Shown here in pieces: positions 54,117 to 63,671 of a stretch of 64,000 bases of DNA. Position 1 is the first letter of the stretch, and every line of letters begins with the position of its first letter. Origin of the DNA: an uncultured Bacteroidales bacterium. GTDB taxonomy: Bacteria; Bacteroidota; Bacteroidia; Bacteroidales; UBA932. The position numbers and the translations under genes are program-made. Below the pieces are notes generated by a model. That model was not told where the DNA came from. It searched no databases and was given only the letters and a program-made list of their open reading frames with translations. Where the stretch lies: assembly GCA_944326305.1 (NCBI GenBank), contig CALVDL010000008.1, forward strand, positions 1-64,000, in the 5' to 3' direction.

Positions 54117-56870
54117 ATGAGAAATACAGTTATCATAATATTATCAGCTATTGTAGCCCCTATGCTGTCTCTCGGTACGGCTCATGCGCAGGAAGACAAT
54201 GGAGTGGGGGCGGTATCCGGGCTTGAACACGGGGAGTTCGACACCTATCCTGACCTTACGCTCAATAACATGCTTCAGGGCAGGATCGCCGGCCTGCAGG
54301 TGAGGAACATTGTGCACGGTGTCGGGAACAATGTCGCCGACATGTATATCCGCGGGCAGCACGGAATGAGCACCAACGCCGCACTTGTCATCATAGACGG
54401 TGTGGAGAGGCCCCTTGCAGACCTTATACCGGAAGAGATAGAGAGGATTGAGGTCCTCAAGGATGCAACGGCGAAGATCCTTTACGGAGCAAGGGCCGCC
54501 AACGGCGTGGTTGTAGTTACCACCAGGAGAGGCGAGGCCAGGTCGGAACGTACCTACCATATAAATGCGGAGATGGGCATTACATCCATGACCCGCATGC
54601 CGAAATGGGTAAATTCATATGAGTATGTGAACCTTTACAATGAAGCCTGCCTCAATGACGGCCTCTCTCCTTATTACAGCCAGGAGCAGGTAGAAGGATA
54701 CAGGAACTCCACCGGGGCTTTCGACCCGCTGTATCCCGATATAGACTGGCAGAAAGAGTTCATGAAGAACAGTGCCACATACAGGAAAGTCACTTTCGAC
54801 ATGGCCGGAGGTAGCAATAATGTAAAATACGCTCTTGTCGCAGGGTATGTCGGCAGCGGCGGATTCGAGGACGCATCCTACAACACAAGCCTCAACAGGC
54901 TCACCCTGAGGGGGAACCTTGATTTCAGCATCACTGACTTCCTGAGTGTCTCGGCCGGTATATCGGGCCGCATGGAGATGCGCAAATGGGCGCAGATGAC
55001 ATGTGCCGACCTCTATACCGCGGCGTCTACCTACAGGCCGAACGAATACCCGCTCATCCTTTCTCCGGAGGCCACCGGCCTGACCCCGTCGGAAGACGTC
55101 CCTCTTTTCGGAGCCAGCCTCCTGCGCTCAAAGAATGTCTATGCGGAGCAGAGGTACGGAGGATATACGGCGGAGAGGTACACCAGGGCGCAGACCGACT
55201 TCGGTGTCAAGCTTGACCTCGGCAGATGGGTGGAAGGCCTGGCTGCAGGAGCGTACCTGTCTTTCGACAACTATGATTTCCTCCAGCTGTCCCTGAGCAA
55301 GAAATATCCTGCGTACGCACCGGTGAGCTATGTCGGAGCGAGCGGCGATACTGTCACCGAATACAGGCAGGTACAGCAGATAAATGTTGCAACAGACCAG
55401 TCCAGGAACAGCACTACCCTCCAGCAGACGCTCGGGTGGAACGCCTACGCCAGATATTACAATACCATAGGGAAGCACACCCTCTCCGCTGACCTCGCCT
55501 ACCAGTACAGCAAGACCACGAACCAGGGGGTGACCCAGGACATTATAAACAGCAACACCTCGTTGTCCCTCAACTGGTCATACGACGGAAGGTATGTAAT
55601 AGAGGCCGACGGCGCACTGATGGGAAGCAACCGTTTCCAGAAAGGGAACAAGTTCTTCATGTCGGCTGCGGCCGGGGCTGCATGGATCATCAGCAATGAA
55701 AGCTTCCTCAAAGGCAGCCGTAATGTCAACCTGCTGAAACTCAAACTGAGCGGAGGCCTCCTCGGCTTCGACAGCGCCACCTCGCACCTCCTTTATGAAA
55801 GGGCATGGGAGCAGAGCGGCAGTTTCAGGTTCGGCACCACGGCAAACGGCTCGACCGCATATATTACAAATTTCATCCGGAATGCAAATCCGGACCTGAA
55901 ATGGGAAAAATCGCTTGAAATGAACCTCGGTGTCGAAGGTCTCTTCTTTGGCAGCCGCCTGAAGGTGGAAGCCGACTGGTTCAGGGAGACGCACTATGAC
56001 ATAATCGGGCTGAACGATGCCGCCCACGGTGATTATATAGGGGACTTCGTGACATACAAGAATATGGGCTCCGTATTCAACCAGGGTATCGACGCGGCTG
56101 TAGAGTGGACCGACAGCAAGGGGGACTTCACCTATTCGGTAGGGGCCAATGTCCTCTGGAGCAAGAACAAGGTGCTTGAATGGGACCAGGTCCTCCACGG
56201 TGAGACATACCGCTACACTGTGGGCAACAGCACCGACGCCATGTTCGGCCATGTGGCCGAAGGACTTTTCGGCAAGGATGTTCCTCTTGAGGGACATGAG
56301 CAGCAGGCGTTCGGACATTATCAGGAGGGTGACATCGCCTACAGTGACCTCAACGGCGACGGGGTGGTGGACGGCAGGGACGTCAAGGTCCTCGGGAACA
56401 CCTTCCCGCGTACGACCCTCGGCATCAACATCGACCTCAGGTACAGGGGCTGGGGCCTCTATATCCTCGGCTATGCAGAGCTGGGCGTGTACAAATGGGC
56501 CAGCAGCTCATATTACTGGAACTATGGGGAGAATGCCTATTCCGTACTTGCGCTCGACCGCTGGCACCCGGTGAACAATCCGGACGGAAGCTATCCGAGG
56601 CTCACCACCACGGATGACGCCAACAACTGGCAGAATTCCACATTCTGGCTGAAAAAGACCGACTGGTTCAGGCTCAAGAACATCGAGCTGAGCTATACTT
56701 TCGACAATTTCAGGAACAGCCTGCTGAAGGATATCAAGGTGTTTGTGCGCGGTGCGAACCTTTTCGTGCTCTCGTCTGTCCCTGAGCTCGATCCTGAACT
56801 GCTTGATGCGGGACTTACTAATTATCCTGTCACCAGGACTTTCACAATAGGTGCTACATTTACATTATAA
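54117..56870 (+). CDS. SusC-like TonB-dependent transporter 2, short N-terminus (PUL)
   Basis: A 917-residue outer-membrane transporter. After a signal (about 1-24) it goes at once into the plug: LNNMLQGRIAGLQVRN, then VIIDGVERPLADLIPEEIERIEVLKDATAKILYG. It lacks the carboxypeptidase-like N-terminal domain of SusC 1 and no clear TonB box (DEVVVVGYG-like) is seen. The barrel is complete and ends FTIGATFTL. It pairs with SusD 2. Energising by TonB may be unusual, or the box is atypical. Confidence 0.92.
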   Translation: MRNTVIIILSAIVAPMLSLGTAHAQEDNGVGAVSGLEHGEFDTYPDLTLNNMLQGRIAGLQVRNIVHGVGNNVADMYIRGQHGMSTNAALVIIDGVERPLADLIPEEIERIEVLKDATAKILYGARAANGVVVVTTRRGEARSERTYHINAEMGITSMTRMPKWVNSYEYVNLYNEACLNDGLSPYYSQEQVEGYRNSTGAFDPLYPDIDWQKEFMKNSATYRKVTFDMAGGSNNVKYALVAGYVGSGGFEDASYNTSLNRLTLRGNLDFSITDFLSVSAGISGRMEMRKWAQMTCADLYTAASTYRPNEYPLILSPEATGLTPSEDVPLFGASLLRSKNVYAEQRYGGYTAERYTRAQTDFGVKLDLGRWVEGLAAGAYLSFDNYDFLQLSLSKKYPAYAPVSYVGASGDTVTEYRQVQQINVATDQSRNSTTLQQTLGWNAYARYYNTIGKHTLSADLAYQYSKTTNQGVTQDIINSNTSLSLNWSYDGRYVIEADGALMGSNRFQKGNKFFMSAAAGAAWIISNESFLKGSRNVNLLKLKLSGGLLGFDSATSHLLYERAWEQSGSFRFGTTANGSTAYITNFIRNANPDLKWEKSLEMNLGVEGLFFGSRLKVEADWFRETHYDIIGLNDAAHGDYIGDFVTYKNMGSVFNQGIDAAVEWTDSKGDFTYSVGANVLWSKNKVLEWDQVLHGETYRYTVGNSTDAMFGHVAEGLFGKDVPLEGHEQQAFGHYQEGDIAYSDLNGDGVVDGRDVKVLGNTFPRTTLGINIDLRYRGWGLYILGYAELGVYKWASSSYYWNYGENAYSVLALDRWHPVNNPDGSYPRLTTTDDANNWQNSTFWLKKTDWFRLKNIELSYTFDNFRNSLLKDIKVFVRGANLFVLSSVPELDPELLDAGLTNYPVTRTFTIGATFTL

Positions 56871-56880
56871 TGAAGAAGAT

Positions 56881-58665
56881 ATGAACAGAATATATATTAT
56901 ATTGGCCGGAATCCTGCTGCTCGGGGGCTGCGAGCGCGCCCTTGACACCAAGGTGACATGGCAGATCGGGGATGAAGACATCTGGAGGGTCCCGGAACTC
57001 GCCATGGGGGTGCTTCACAAGGCATACAACGGAATAGACAACCGTCCGGACTGCTATGCCGACAATTTCCTCGATGCAGCGACGGACAACGCTGTGTGTA
57101 CGCAGCACAGTGCATCTGTCTATAAGCTCGGACAAGGTGCAATGACATCCTTCAACAACCCTATAGGGAACTGGGCAACATGCTACAACATGCTGGAATA
57201 CGTGAACTCCTTCCTTGAGAACGGCCTGACAGACAATGTCCTCTATAACAGGGCCGACCCTGCGGTGGACGCCAGCATAAAAGACCGTCTGCGCGGTGAG
57301 GCCTACTTCCTCCGGGCATGGTGGCATTTCGAGCTGCTGAGGATGTACGGAGGCAAGGGGGCCGACGGAAAGGCCCTCGGAGTTCCTCTCGCGGACCATT
57401 TCTTCTCTTATGAGGAGGCCTCCGATAACGGGGAATTCTTCCGCCCTACATACCAGGCGACCGTGGACTTCATCTGCAGCGATCTCGACAAGGCCATGGA
57501 GCTCCTCCCTGCCTCATACAGCGGGAGCGACCAGAATTTCGGGGATACGCAGATAGGGCGTGCCACGAGCACGGCGGCCGCAGTGCTGAAAAGCAGGGTG
57601 CTTGTATACAGCGCCAGCCCGGCGATGCAGGACGATGACATCGTAAGGATTACCGGGATGGGCAAATGGGAGATAGTCAACCCTGACCTCTACCGCAAGA
57701 AATGGGAGCTTGTCGCAAAGCAGATAGCCTCCATACTGGTGATGGACGGCTTCGGGACATATGACCCTCTCCTGCCTGAGGACATTGCCGATGTACAGTC
57801 GGAGAGTACCGATTTTGCATTCAGAAAGTATTTCAGCAGCAACCTGCTTGAGGCCAATCATTTTCCTCCTTATTACTTCGGAGATGCCATGACAGTGCCG
57901 TCACACAATCTGGTGAAGGCTTTCTGTGCGAAGAACGGCTTTCCTGTAACCGATCCCCGCTCCGGTGTGGACATTACAGAGCCGGGACTGGATATGGCCC
58001 GCCTGTATTCCGTCATGGACGACCGCTTCTCCCGCGTGGTCTACAGCCAGGGCAGCATATTCGGAAACTCCGGGACGGCCCTTGACATGTCGGAAGGGGG
58101 CAAGGATTCGCACAGCTACAACGAAAACGCCACTACGACGGGATATTATCTTGCCAAGTTCGTGTCGACTGTTTCCGGACTGCTCAACCCCGTGCAGTCG
58201 TCTAATGCGGCGCATTACAATCCTCTCCTCAGGAAATCCGAGGTGCTGCTCAACTATGCCGAGGCTTCCAATGAAGCCTACGGGCCCAGGACAGTCGGAG
58301 AGGGCAGCTCTGTCTCCGCCTATGACATAATGAAGTCGGTGCGCAACCTCTCCGGAGGCATAATGTCCGATGCATGGCTTGACGAGTGCGCCGCTTCCAC
58401 GGAGGATTTCAGGGCCCTGATACAGAACGAGAGGCGGATAGAGCTCGCTTTCGAGAACCACAGGTATTTCGACATGAGGCGCTGGCTCATGCCTCTCAAT
58501 GAGGACATTACCGGGGTTGAAATCACGAGGAATGAGGACAATACGTTCTCTTTTACGGAGAAGGTCGTGGAGCAGAGGAAATACTCCGTCGAGAACTACT
58601 ATGCCCCTATCCCTTATGCCGAAATCAGCAAGAACCCTAACCTTGTGAACAATGTCGGGTGGTAA
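56881..58665 (+). CDS. SusD/RagB-like surface lipoprotein 2 (PUL)
   Basis: A 594-residue SusD-family lipoprotein (lipobox LGGC, Cys17). It has YFLRAWWHFELLRMYGG in the TPR region and ends with the signature RRIELAFENHRYFDMRRW followed by ENYYAPIPYAEISKNPNL. It partners SusC 2, 10 bp upstream. ATG at 56881 is chosen for the clean lipoprotein signal. Confidence 0.95.
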   Translation: MNRIYIILAGILLLGGCERALDTKVTWQIGDEDIWRVPELAMGVLHKAYNGIDNRPDCYADNFLDAATDNAVCTQHSASVYKLGQGAMTSFNNPIGNWATCYNMLEYVNSFLENGLTDNVLYNRADPAVDASIKDRLRGEAYFLRAWWHFELLRMYGGKGADGKALGVPLADHFFSYEEASDNGEFFRPTYQATVDFICSDLDKAMELLPASYSGSDQNFGDTQIGRATSTAAAVLKSRVLVYSASPAMQDDDIVRITGMGKWEIVNPDLYRKKWELVAKQIASILVMDGFGTYDPLLPEDIADVQSESTDFAFRKYFSSNLLEANHFPPYYFGDAMTVPSHNLVKAFCAKNGFPVTDPRSGVDITEPGLDMARLYSVMDDRFSRVVYSQGSIFGNSGTALDMSEGGKDSHSYNENATTTGYYLAKFVSTVSGLLNPVQSSNAAHYNPLLRKSEVLLNYAEASNEAYGPRTVGEGSSVSAYDIMKSVRNLSGGIMSDAWLDECAASTEDFRALIQNERRIELAFENHRYFDMRRWLMPLNEDITGVEITRNEDNTFSFTEKVVEQRKYSVENYYAPIPYAEISKNPNLVNNVGW

Positions 58666-58692
58666 ATTTTGAATATAGGTAAAACATACAGT

Positions 58693-58716
58693 AAATTCGT
58701 CGACCGGACGTTTTGG
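58693..58716 (+). repeat. short dispersed motif, copy 5
   Basis: AAATTCGTCGACCGGACGTT, 8 bp before the ATG at 58721. This copy differs by an inserted or changed CC from the others (184, 13050, 30309, 35931). Confidence 0.5.
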
Positions 58717-58720
58717 AGAT

Positions 58721-59623
58721 ATGAAAAGATTGAATTTTTTACTGATTGCGCTTGTCGCGGTATCCGCGACTTCCTGTTATGACTCTTTTGAGAAAGACTA
58801 TGATGTGACCCGTGTATATTTCGCATCGCAGAGGCCGTTGAGGACGCTTGTAGCTGACACGGACATGTCTATCAAGGTGGGTGTGGCCATTGGCGGTGTC
58901 CGCGAGGTGGACCCGGACGACTGGGCGACTTTCGAGATAGACCCTTCGCTCCTCGAAGGTACGGGCCTTACCCTTATGCCGCAGAAATATTATCAGCTTG
59001 CCGACCCGGACAGGATGACGGTCAGCAACACCAACCTGGCCATCTGCGATGTCCGTGTGACTTTCTCGGACGGGCTGTATGACGATGAGGATGCTCTCGG
59101 GCTGCATTATGCCATCCCGTTCAGGCTCACCGGGCACACCCATGACGAGATAGCCACGGACGTGAACGGCAACCTGAAGAATTACAGTATAGTGGCCGTG
59201 AAGTTCGTCAGCCGCTGGCACGGGACATATTATATGAAGGGCCAGGTCACCAACCTTTCTACAGGGGAAGTGTCTTCATACGGGAACAAAGACCTCAGCC
59301 GCTGTCCTACATGCTCTTTCTCTTCCCTTGCAAGGAACAAGGTCCAGCGCCCGGGGTTCGGGAGTTCGGCAGAGGCCGGAGAGGCCATAAACCTGACTGT
59401 AAATGATGATATGAGCGTAACTGTCGAGGCCGGAGGAACCATAGCAATAACCGAGGCGTCGGCTACCCTTGATCCAGAGGCGGAAGGCCTTGAACTTGCC
59501 GGCCCACAGCCGAAATTCACCCTTTCATATATTTATGAACAGGATGGCGTGCAATACAGGGTCGACGAGGAGCTCATCCGCAGGCAGAGCCCGGAGGCAG
59601 ATCTCCGCTTCGAGGAGTGGTAG
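58721..59623 (+). CDS. DUF1735/DUF4361-like surface lipoprotein (PUL)
   Basis: A 300-residue lipoprotein with lipobox ATSC (Cys19). Residues about 20-150 fit DUF1735 (VYFASQRPLRTLV, GVAIGGVREVDPDD) and the C-terminal half fits DUF4361 (FVSRWHGTYYMKGQ, and a final PKFTLSYIYEQDG). Proteins of this layout follow SusD genes and are probably surface glycan-binding proteins. It is the last gene of the plus-strand PUL operon and converges with the HTCS gene 4 bp later. Confidence 0.85.
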   Translation: MKRLNFLLIALVAVSATSCYDSFEKDYDVTRVYFASQRPLRTLVADTDMSIKVGVAIGGVREVDPDDWATFEIDPSLLEGTGLTLMPQKYYQLADPDRMTVSNTNLAICDVRVTFSDGLYDDEDALGLHYAIPFRLTGHTHDEIATDVNGNLKNYSIVAVKFVSRWHGTYYMKGQVTNLSTGEVSSYGNKDLSRCPTCSFSSLARNKVQRPGFGSSAEAGEAINLTVNDDMSVTVEAGGTIAITEASATLDPEAEGLELAGPQPKFTLSYIYEQDGVQYRVDEELIRRQSPEADLRFEEW

Positions 59624-59627
59624 GCTT

Positions 59628-62600
59628 TCATTTGCGGATGGACTTCAGGAACTCGGTAGGGGTCTCGTTGAACTCCGCCTTGAAACACTTCGTGAAATAG
59701 TTCGGGTCGGTCATGCCTACGGCGTAGGCGGCTTCCGAAACATTCATTCCATTGGCCAGGCATGTCCTGGCCTCTTTCATTTTTATGGTCCTGATGAACT
59801 GTGTGATGGAGCAGCCGGCAAGCGCCTTGATCTTCATGTGCAGGAGGCTGCGGCTCACATTCATGCCGGCTGTGATTTCGGTGACGCCGAACTTTTCTTC
59901 GCGGATATTGTCCATGATCAGCTTGACGAGCTTCTCCATGAACGCCTCGTCCCTCGGGTTGGTCGTGATCTGCTTGATGTTCACTTCTCCCATCTTCTTG
60001 AAATATTCGATGTTGCGCTGGCGTCCGGCTATGATGTTATTGACCAGGAGCTCGAGGTTGCGGGAGCTGAACGGCTTGTCAATGTAGGCGTCGGCCCCGT
60101 TGATGTAGCCGTCGGTGTGGTCAGTCTCGTCGGTCTTGGCCGTGAGCAGCACGACAGGGATGTGGCAGGTGGATACGTCCTCCCGTATCTTTGATAGCAT
60201 CGTGAGTCCGTCCATGCGCGGCATCATCACGTCTGAAATAATCAGGTCCGGCATGTCCCCTGACAGTATCTTCAGGGCCTCCTCTCCGTTGTACGCCCTG
60301 AGCACCCTGTATTTAAGGCTGAATATTCCGGCGATGTATTCGTTCATTTCTTCGCTGTCCTCCACTATGAGCAGCGTGTCCGCCGTCTTTGCCGGCCGCC
60401 CTGTCCGGCGGTGCTCCTGCGGTACCAGTTCGAGGGTGTCCTGTATCCTCTGGTTGTATTTCTTTATCTCGTCGGATGTGATACTTTCTGATGAGCGCTC
60501 CTCAGGGCTGAATGCGTCTTCGGATACATTCAGCGTCACTGTGAATTCCGTGCCCTTGCCCACTTCGCTGCTGACCGTGATGTCCCCCTTGTGCATCTTT
60601 ATAAGCGAGCGTGTGAGTGAGAGCCCCAGCCCGAACCCTTCCCTGTGGTCTTTCCTTTCCACCTGGTAGTAACTGTCGAATATCTTTTTCAGGGACTCCT
60701 GCGGGATGCCCCTCCCGGTGTCCTTGACGGAGATTACTGCCACCGGGCTTCCGCTGCTTCTGTCAAGGCGTGCCCGGAGGGTGACACAGCCTCCGGATCC
60801 GGTGTATTTGAACGCATTGGAAAGCAGGTTGTACAGTATCCTTTCGAGGCTGGACGGGGAGAACCACACATCCTGCCCCTCTCCTTCGAGCCCGACGGTG
60901 AAGTCTATGTCCTTCTCCCTGGCCACCATGCCGAATATTCCTGAAGTCTCCCCGATGAACTTTATAATGTCCCCCTCCCTGACAAGAATCATTTTCTGGT
61001 TCATTTCTATCTTGCTGAATGTCAGGAGTTCCTTGACCAGATAGTTCATCCTGTCCGCGTTTTTGTACACTATGGAGAGCGTGTTCCTGTCTTCGGCGTC
61101 TAATCTGGAGTTCTCGAGCATGTGCTGCAGTGGCGAGAGGATGAGGGTCAGAGGGGTCTTCAGGTCATGGGATACGTATGTGAAGAAATCCGTTTTCGCC
61201 CTGTTCATTTTCTCCGTATTGATCCTCCTCTCATGCTCCGCCTCGAGTTTCATCCGCAGCCTGAGCCTTGCACGGTACCATCTGTAGAACGACCACAGGA
61301 TGAGCATAGAGGCTATTGCATACATGCAGAAGGCCAGCGGGGATGCATACCATGGCGGCAGTACCCTTATCGTGAAGTCCAGCCCGTTCCCTTCATCCCA
61401 GTTCACCCCGTCATTGCTTGCCTTGGCCTTGAACCTGTAGACCCCGGCCCTCAGCCCTGTGAACCGCACCTGGTGCTGGTTGCCTGTATCCTGCCAGTCC
61501 TTGTCTATGCCCTCAAGCATGGTCGCATACCTCGTGTCGGTACTGTATCTGTAGTTTAATCCAGAATAGTCTATCTGGAATGATCTGGACTGCCTGTGGT
61601 TCAGTGTAATCCCGTCAAGGGCCGATACCGATCCGCAGGAGGATGCCCCGCCGGCTTCCGGGGATATATCCCCTCCTGATGAGGATATCCCCGTTATCAC
61701 CATCTTGAACGACGGGATCTCTTTCTTCACCCTGTCAGGGTAGAATGACACCATTCCGTTTATTGTGCCGAAGCACAGTTCCCCGTCCGGGCGGATGCAG
61801 GCGGCAGTGTAGTTGAACTGGTCTGCCGGAAGCCCGTCTGAGGATGTGTACCTTATGCAGGAGCGGTCCCTTCCGTTTATGCAGGCCAGTCCGTTCCCTG
61901 TCCCGGCCCAGTAGTTCCCCATCCTGTCCTCTATAATGCATTTCACGGATTCCGAGCCGATCTGCCCTTTCCCGTAGCAATTGAGGACCTTGCCTCTCCT
62001 GTCGGCCTCCCATAGCCCGTTGTGGTCAGTGGCTACCCACATCATACCTTTCGAATCCTGGTATATGTCTGTCACGTGCAGGCTGTTGTCGGAGAATTCA
62101 GGCAGCTGTGCCATCTTGAATGTATGAATGTCCACCGTGTACACACCGCCTTTCCTCGCCCCTGCCCATAAGGTCGAGTCGTCGCATACGGCTATATCCA
62201 GAAAGCGCATGGGGGAGATTCTTTCCGGGGCGGCGTCAATGTCTTTCCGGTCTATCCTGAAAAGTCCGGACGGTCCTGCGTACCAGATATTCCCTTCCGG
62301 GTCTTCAGCAATGTCGAATCCTGATGATATTTCATCTGCGGATATGTTGTAGCCTACGGTCTCGCCCCTGTCAGGCATGTAGTGCAGCACCCCTTTGAGG
62401 AAAAGTCCCACCCAGAGGCTCCCGTCATTGTCCGACAGCACTGAATGGACGTTTTTGGCGTCTATCCCTATCCTCCTGTGCAGTCTCTCCGACCTGGTGA
62501 TCCTCCCCTCCGGGCTGATATAGTTGAGCCCCCCGTCCTCCGTCGCCACCCACAGCCCTCCGTCCGTGGCGTTCTCTATCTGCCTGACGGCTTTCCCGCT

Positions 62601-63662
62601 CAGCCTGTTGGGGCTGTTGCCGTAAGGCCATATCCTGAACTGGTCCGAACCGGACACGAAATAGTTCACCCCGCCGAAATAGGTGCCCACCCACATGTTC
62701 TGGTCCGAATCCCTGAAGATGCTGTAGACCGGAGAGTCATCAAGCCCGCTCAGGTCCCCTGCGGACTGCTGGTAATGCGCCAGGAGCTTCCACGAGCTGT
62801 CATAGACATAGATCCCGTATTCAGTACCTATCCATATGTTCCCGGCCCCGTCGGTACATGCGCACCGGAAGATCTTCATCCGCAGGTCGGGGGAGAGGTC
62901 GGTGAGGCGGCCGGAGGTGGTGTCGTAGACGTAGTAGTCGTTGTCATTGCAGAGTATGAGGTCGGTGCCGTAGACAATGTCGGTCTCTATCCATATTTTC
63001 CCTAAGTCAGCCAGCGGGACCGGTATGTCCGTAAACCTGGACTGCAGGAGGTCGTAGCACAGGAGGCCCTTGTCGGTGGTTATCCAGAGCAGGGAGGAGT
63101 TGTCCTCCGCAGCAGAAAAGAATACGTGTCCGGGACGCCGGATGAAAGGTTCGAAGGTGTCGCCGGAGTCATTGTACCTGAAGATGCCGTTGCTGCATAC
63201 GGCAAGCAGGCTGCGGTCCTCCCTCGTCACGAGGAACCTCACGTTGTCGTTCCTGCTCCCGGCTATGCCATAGCTACGGAATATGCCGTTCCCGTAGTCG
63301 TACCTGCATATTCCGATGTCGGTGGCTATCCAGATGGAGTGCCTCAGGGAGTCGTTGTACAGGTTCCTTACGAGGTCGTGGTTGAGTGAGGTACTGTCGC
63401 CTTCCACATGCTGGTACACGGTGACTTCGTATCCGTCATACCGGCACAGCCCGTCAGCCGTGGCAAACCATACGAACCCGTAGTCATCCTGGGTGATGGA
63501 GTATACCGTATTGTGCGGCAGTCCGTCCGAGCCGTCCAGGTACTTGAACCTGACGTTGCTGTACTGTATGGTCCCGGCGGCTGATGCTGCGGACACTGTG
63601 GATGCTATACCGAGGAGTATTGATATTGCCGCCGTGACGGCCGCTGTTCTGGAATACGACAT
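59628..63662 (-). CDS. hybrid two-component system sensor-regulator (PUL)
   Basis: A 1344-residue one-protein signalling system. Signal peptide about 1-29; two-component propeller repeats (Reg_prop) about 35-650 (GLPHNTVYSITQDDYGFVW is the first); Y_Y_Y domain about 695-768; one membrane segment about 773-795; histidine kinase with His832 in VSHDLKTPL; ATPase domain 930-1047 (N945/N949, DTGRGIP 981-987); receiver 1096-1210 with Asp1144; AraC-type DNA-binding domain 1240-1344. It should sense a glycan fragment in the periplasm and activate the SusCD operon. Confidence 0.96.
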   Translation of the reverse strand: MSYSRTAAVTAAISILLGIASTVSAASAAGTIQYSNVRFKYLDGSDGLPHNTVYSITQDDYGFVWFATADGLCRYDGYEVTVYQHVEGDSTSLNHDLVRNLYNDSLRHSIWIATDIGICRYDYGNGIFRSYGIAGSRNDNVRFLVTREDRSLLAVCSNGIFRYNDSGDTFEPFIRRPGHVFFSAAEDNSSLLWITTDKGLLCYDLLQSRFTDIPVPLADLGKIWIETDIVYGTDLILCNDNDYYVYDTTSGRLTDLSPDLRMKIFRCACTDGAGNIWIGTEYGIYVYDSSWKLLAHYQQSAGDLSGLDDSPVYSIFRDSDQNMWVGTYFGGVNYFVSGSDQFRIWPYGNSPNRLSGKAVRQIENATDGGLWVATEDGGLNYISPEGRITRSERLHRRIGIDAKNVHSVLSDNDGSLWVGLFLKGVLHYMPDRGETVGYNISADEISSGFDIAEDPEGNIWYAGPSGLFRIDRKDIDAAPERISPMRFLDIAVCDDSTLWAGARKGGVYTVDIHTFKMAQLPEFSDNSLHVTDIYQDSKGMMWVATDHNGLWEADRRGKVLNCYGKGQIGSESVKCIIEDRMGNYWAGTGNGLACINGRDRSCIRYTSSDGLPADQFNYTAACIRPDGELCFGTINGMVSFYPDRVKKEIPSFKMVITGISSSGGDISPEAGGASSCGSVSALDGITLNHRQSRSFQIDYSGLNYRYSTDTRYATMLEGIDKDWQDTGNQHQVRFTGLRAGVYRFKAKASNDGVNWDEGNGLDFTIRVLPPWYASPLAFCMYAIASMLILWSFYRWYRARLRLRMKLEAEHERRINTEKMNRAKTDFFTYVSHDLKTPLTLILSPLQHMLENSRLDAEDRNTLSIVYKNADRMNYLVKELLTFSKIEMNQKMILVREGDIIKFIGETSGIFGMVAREKDIDFTVGLEGEGQDVWFSPSSLERILYNLLSNAFKYTGSGGCVTLRARLDRSSGSPVAVISVKDTGRGIPQESLKKIFDSYYQVERKDHREGFGLGLSLTRSLIKMHKGDITVSSEVGKGTEFTVTLNVSEDAFSPEERSSESITSDEIKKYNQRIQDTLELVPQEHRRTGRPAKTADTLLIVEDSEEMNEYIAGIFSLKYRVLRAYNGEEALKILSGDMPDLIISDVMMPRMDGLTMLSKIREDVSTCHIPVVLLTAKTDETDHTDGYINGADAYIDKPFSSRNLELLVNNIIAGRQRNIEYFKKMGEVNIKQITTNPRDEAFMEKLVKLIMDNIREEKFGVTEITAGMNVSRSLLHMKIKALAGCSITQFIRTIKMKEARTCLANGMNVSEAAYAVGMTDPNYFTKCFKAEFNETPTEFLKSIRK

Positions 63663-63671
63663 GTCTGGCTC

